Assembly: GCA_030831375.1 (NCBI GenBank)
Contig: JAURLF010000046.1
Coordinates: forward strand, 1-5,255
Source of the DNA: Gaiellales bacterium
GTDB lineage: Bacteria > Actinomycetota > Thermoleophilia > Gaiellales > F1-60-MAGs149
Direction of reading: 5' to 3'
DNA: 5,255 nucleotides
Made by a program: the position numbers and the translations under genes. The notes below the pieces were generated by a model. It was given only the letters and a program-made list of their open reading frames with translations, searched no databases and was not told where the DNA came from. Shown piece after piece: positions 4,696 to 5,255 of this stretch. Each line of letters opens with the position of its first letter. Position 1 is the first letter of the stretch.

Positions 4696-5255
4696 CCGAC
4701 GACGACCAGCCGACGCTCGACGGGACGCCCGCGCCCGCCTTCGAGGCGCCGCTGCCCGCGGCGGACGTGCGCCGCTGCCCCGCCTGCCTGTCGCCCGTGC
4801 GGGCCGACCAGCGCTACTGCCTCGAGTGCGGCGAACGGCTCGCCGTCGACGAGATCCCGCCGCCGCCCGGCGGCGGCTCGGCGCTGGCCGAGCGCGGCTC
4901 CGCGGCGCTCGCGGCGGCCGCGGTCGTGCTGGTCCTGGTCGGCATCGGGCTGGCCTGGGTGGCGCTGCGCGAGCCCGCCGACGACGAGCCCGCGCAGACG
5001 ACGGCCACGGCGACGACGGACGCCGTCCCGACCGAGACGGTCCCGACCGAGACGGTCCCGACGGATGTGGTGCCGACGGACACCGCGATGACGGACACCG
5101 GGATGACCGACACGGGCGCGACGCCGGCGGGCGACTGGCCGGCCGATCTGACCGCGTGGGCGGTGATCATCGCGTCGAAGGAGCAGGGGCGGTTCACGGA
5201 GGCCGATGCGCGCGTGATCGCCGACGAGGCCTCCGCGGCCGGGGTGCTCGAGACC
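4692..5255 (+). CDS. Membrane-anchored zinc-ribbon protein with SPOR-like extracytoplasmic domain, 3' end missing
   Basis: An ATG at 4692 overlaps the previous stop and opens a frame that runs off the window after 188 codons. In order: an acidic Asp/Pro-rich start (1-26), then a zinc ribbon with CPAC (29-32) and CLEC (43-46). A Pro/Gly hinge (56-62) leads to one membrane helix at about 71-92 with no preceding signal peptide, so a cytoplasmic N-terminus is likely. A Thr/Pro/Asp-rich linker follows (about 95-145), containing six pentapeptide units. The last visible part starts at W149 with TAWAVIIASKEQ and continues through a helix (about 169-183) to GVLET. This resembles the first strand and helix of SPOR-like domains of actinobacterial proteins (W-x-TVVLAS, then AA-x-GL-x-VGVL). 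SPOR domains bind peptidoglycan stripped of stem peptides, so a link between a cytoplasmic ribbon and the cell wall is plausible. The SPOR call is based on half a domain and is tentative. Confidence 0.75.
   Translation, partial: MTDDDQPTLDGTPAPAFEAPLPAADVRRCPACLSPVRADQRYCLECGERLAVDEIPPPPGGGSALAERGSAALAAAAVVLVLVGIGLAWVALREPADDEPAQTTATATTDAVPTETVPTETVPTDVVPTDTAMTDTGMTDTGATPAGDWPADLTAWAVIIASKEQGRFTEADARVIADEASAAGVLET
5025..5114 (+). repeat. Six degenerate 15-bp tandem repeats coding a Thr/Pro linker
   Basis: Six in-frame 15-bp units encode VPTET, VPTET, VPTDV, VPTDT, AMTDT and GMTDT (residues 112-141 of the membrane-anchored zinc-ribbon protein). Units 1 and 2 are identical (GTCCCGACCGAGACG) and later units diverge progressively. 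The repeat lies directly after the membrane segment and probably forms an extended, disordered spacer through the cell envelope. Identical adjacent units suggest recent slippage, so unit number may vary between strains. Confidence 0.85.

Noticed and set aside
4814..5197. Minus-strand frame of 127 codons with repeated VSVGT units
   Set aside because: The repeats are the reverse complement of the Thr/Pro linker repeats of the plus-strand gene, which has a zinc ribbon, a membrane helix and translational coupling.

Overview
The window is very GC-rich and nearly all coding. Third codon positions are almost always G or C, and long open antisense frames result from that. The protein types suggest a high-GC actinobacterium: an OmpR-type two-component pair, small zinc-ribbon proteins, a short secreted protein of unknown family, and a leaderless-type promoter. 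The class Thermoleophilia (Solirubrobacterales-like) is my best guess. That is inference from general style; no marker gene is present.

Layout. Bases 2-160 (+) are the 3' end of a HigB/Gp49-type toxin gene. After a 55-bp AT-rich spacer comes its likely HigA-type XRE antitoxin (216-569, +). This module meets the next operon tail to tail with only 4 bp between stop codons. A perfect 10-bp GC hairpin (584-607) sits at the junction, inside the end of the opposing gene. Bases 574-4087 are a minus-strand block, read from right to left: a 3-hydroxybutyryl-CoA dehydrogenase (4087-3233), a small secreted protein (3195-2716), an OmpR-family response regulator (2704-2018) and its membrane histidine kinase (2034-574). 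Gaps within the block are 37 bp and 11 bp, followed by a 17-bp overlap, so one transcript is plausible. At minimum the last three genes look co-transcribed.

A 128-bp divergent intergenic region (4088-4215) carries a TATACT -10 box 8 bp before an ATG, implying a leaderless transcript to the right. That transcript encodes two zinc-ribbon proteins joined by an ATGA overlap. The first (4216-4695) appears soluble, with a helical middle and a C-terminal zinc ribbon. The second (4692 to beyond 5255) has an N-terminal zinc ribbon, one membrane segment, a Pro/Thr-rich linker built on 15-bp repeats, and the start of what looks like a SPOR-like extracytoplasmic domain; it is cut by the window edge.

How the parts may work together. 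The kinase and regulator form a standard phosphorelay, and the secreted protein just upstream is a candidate ligand or accessory factor. The dehydrogenase is a lone metabolic enzyme acting in beta-oxidation or butyryl/hydroxybutyryl-CoA metabolism. The zinc-ribbon pair is the least explained part. The toxin-antitoxin remnant is an independent accessory module. No tRNA, rRNA, CRISPR array, insertion sequence or origin was seen.
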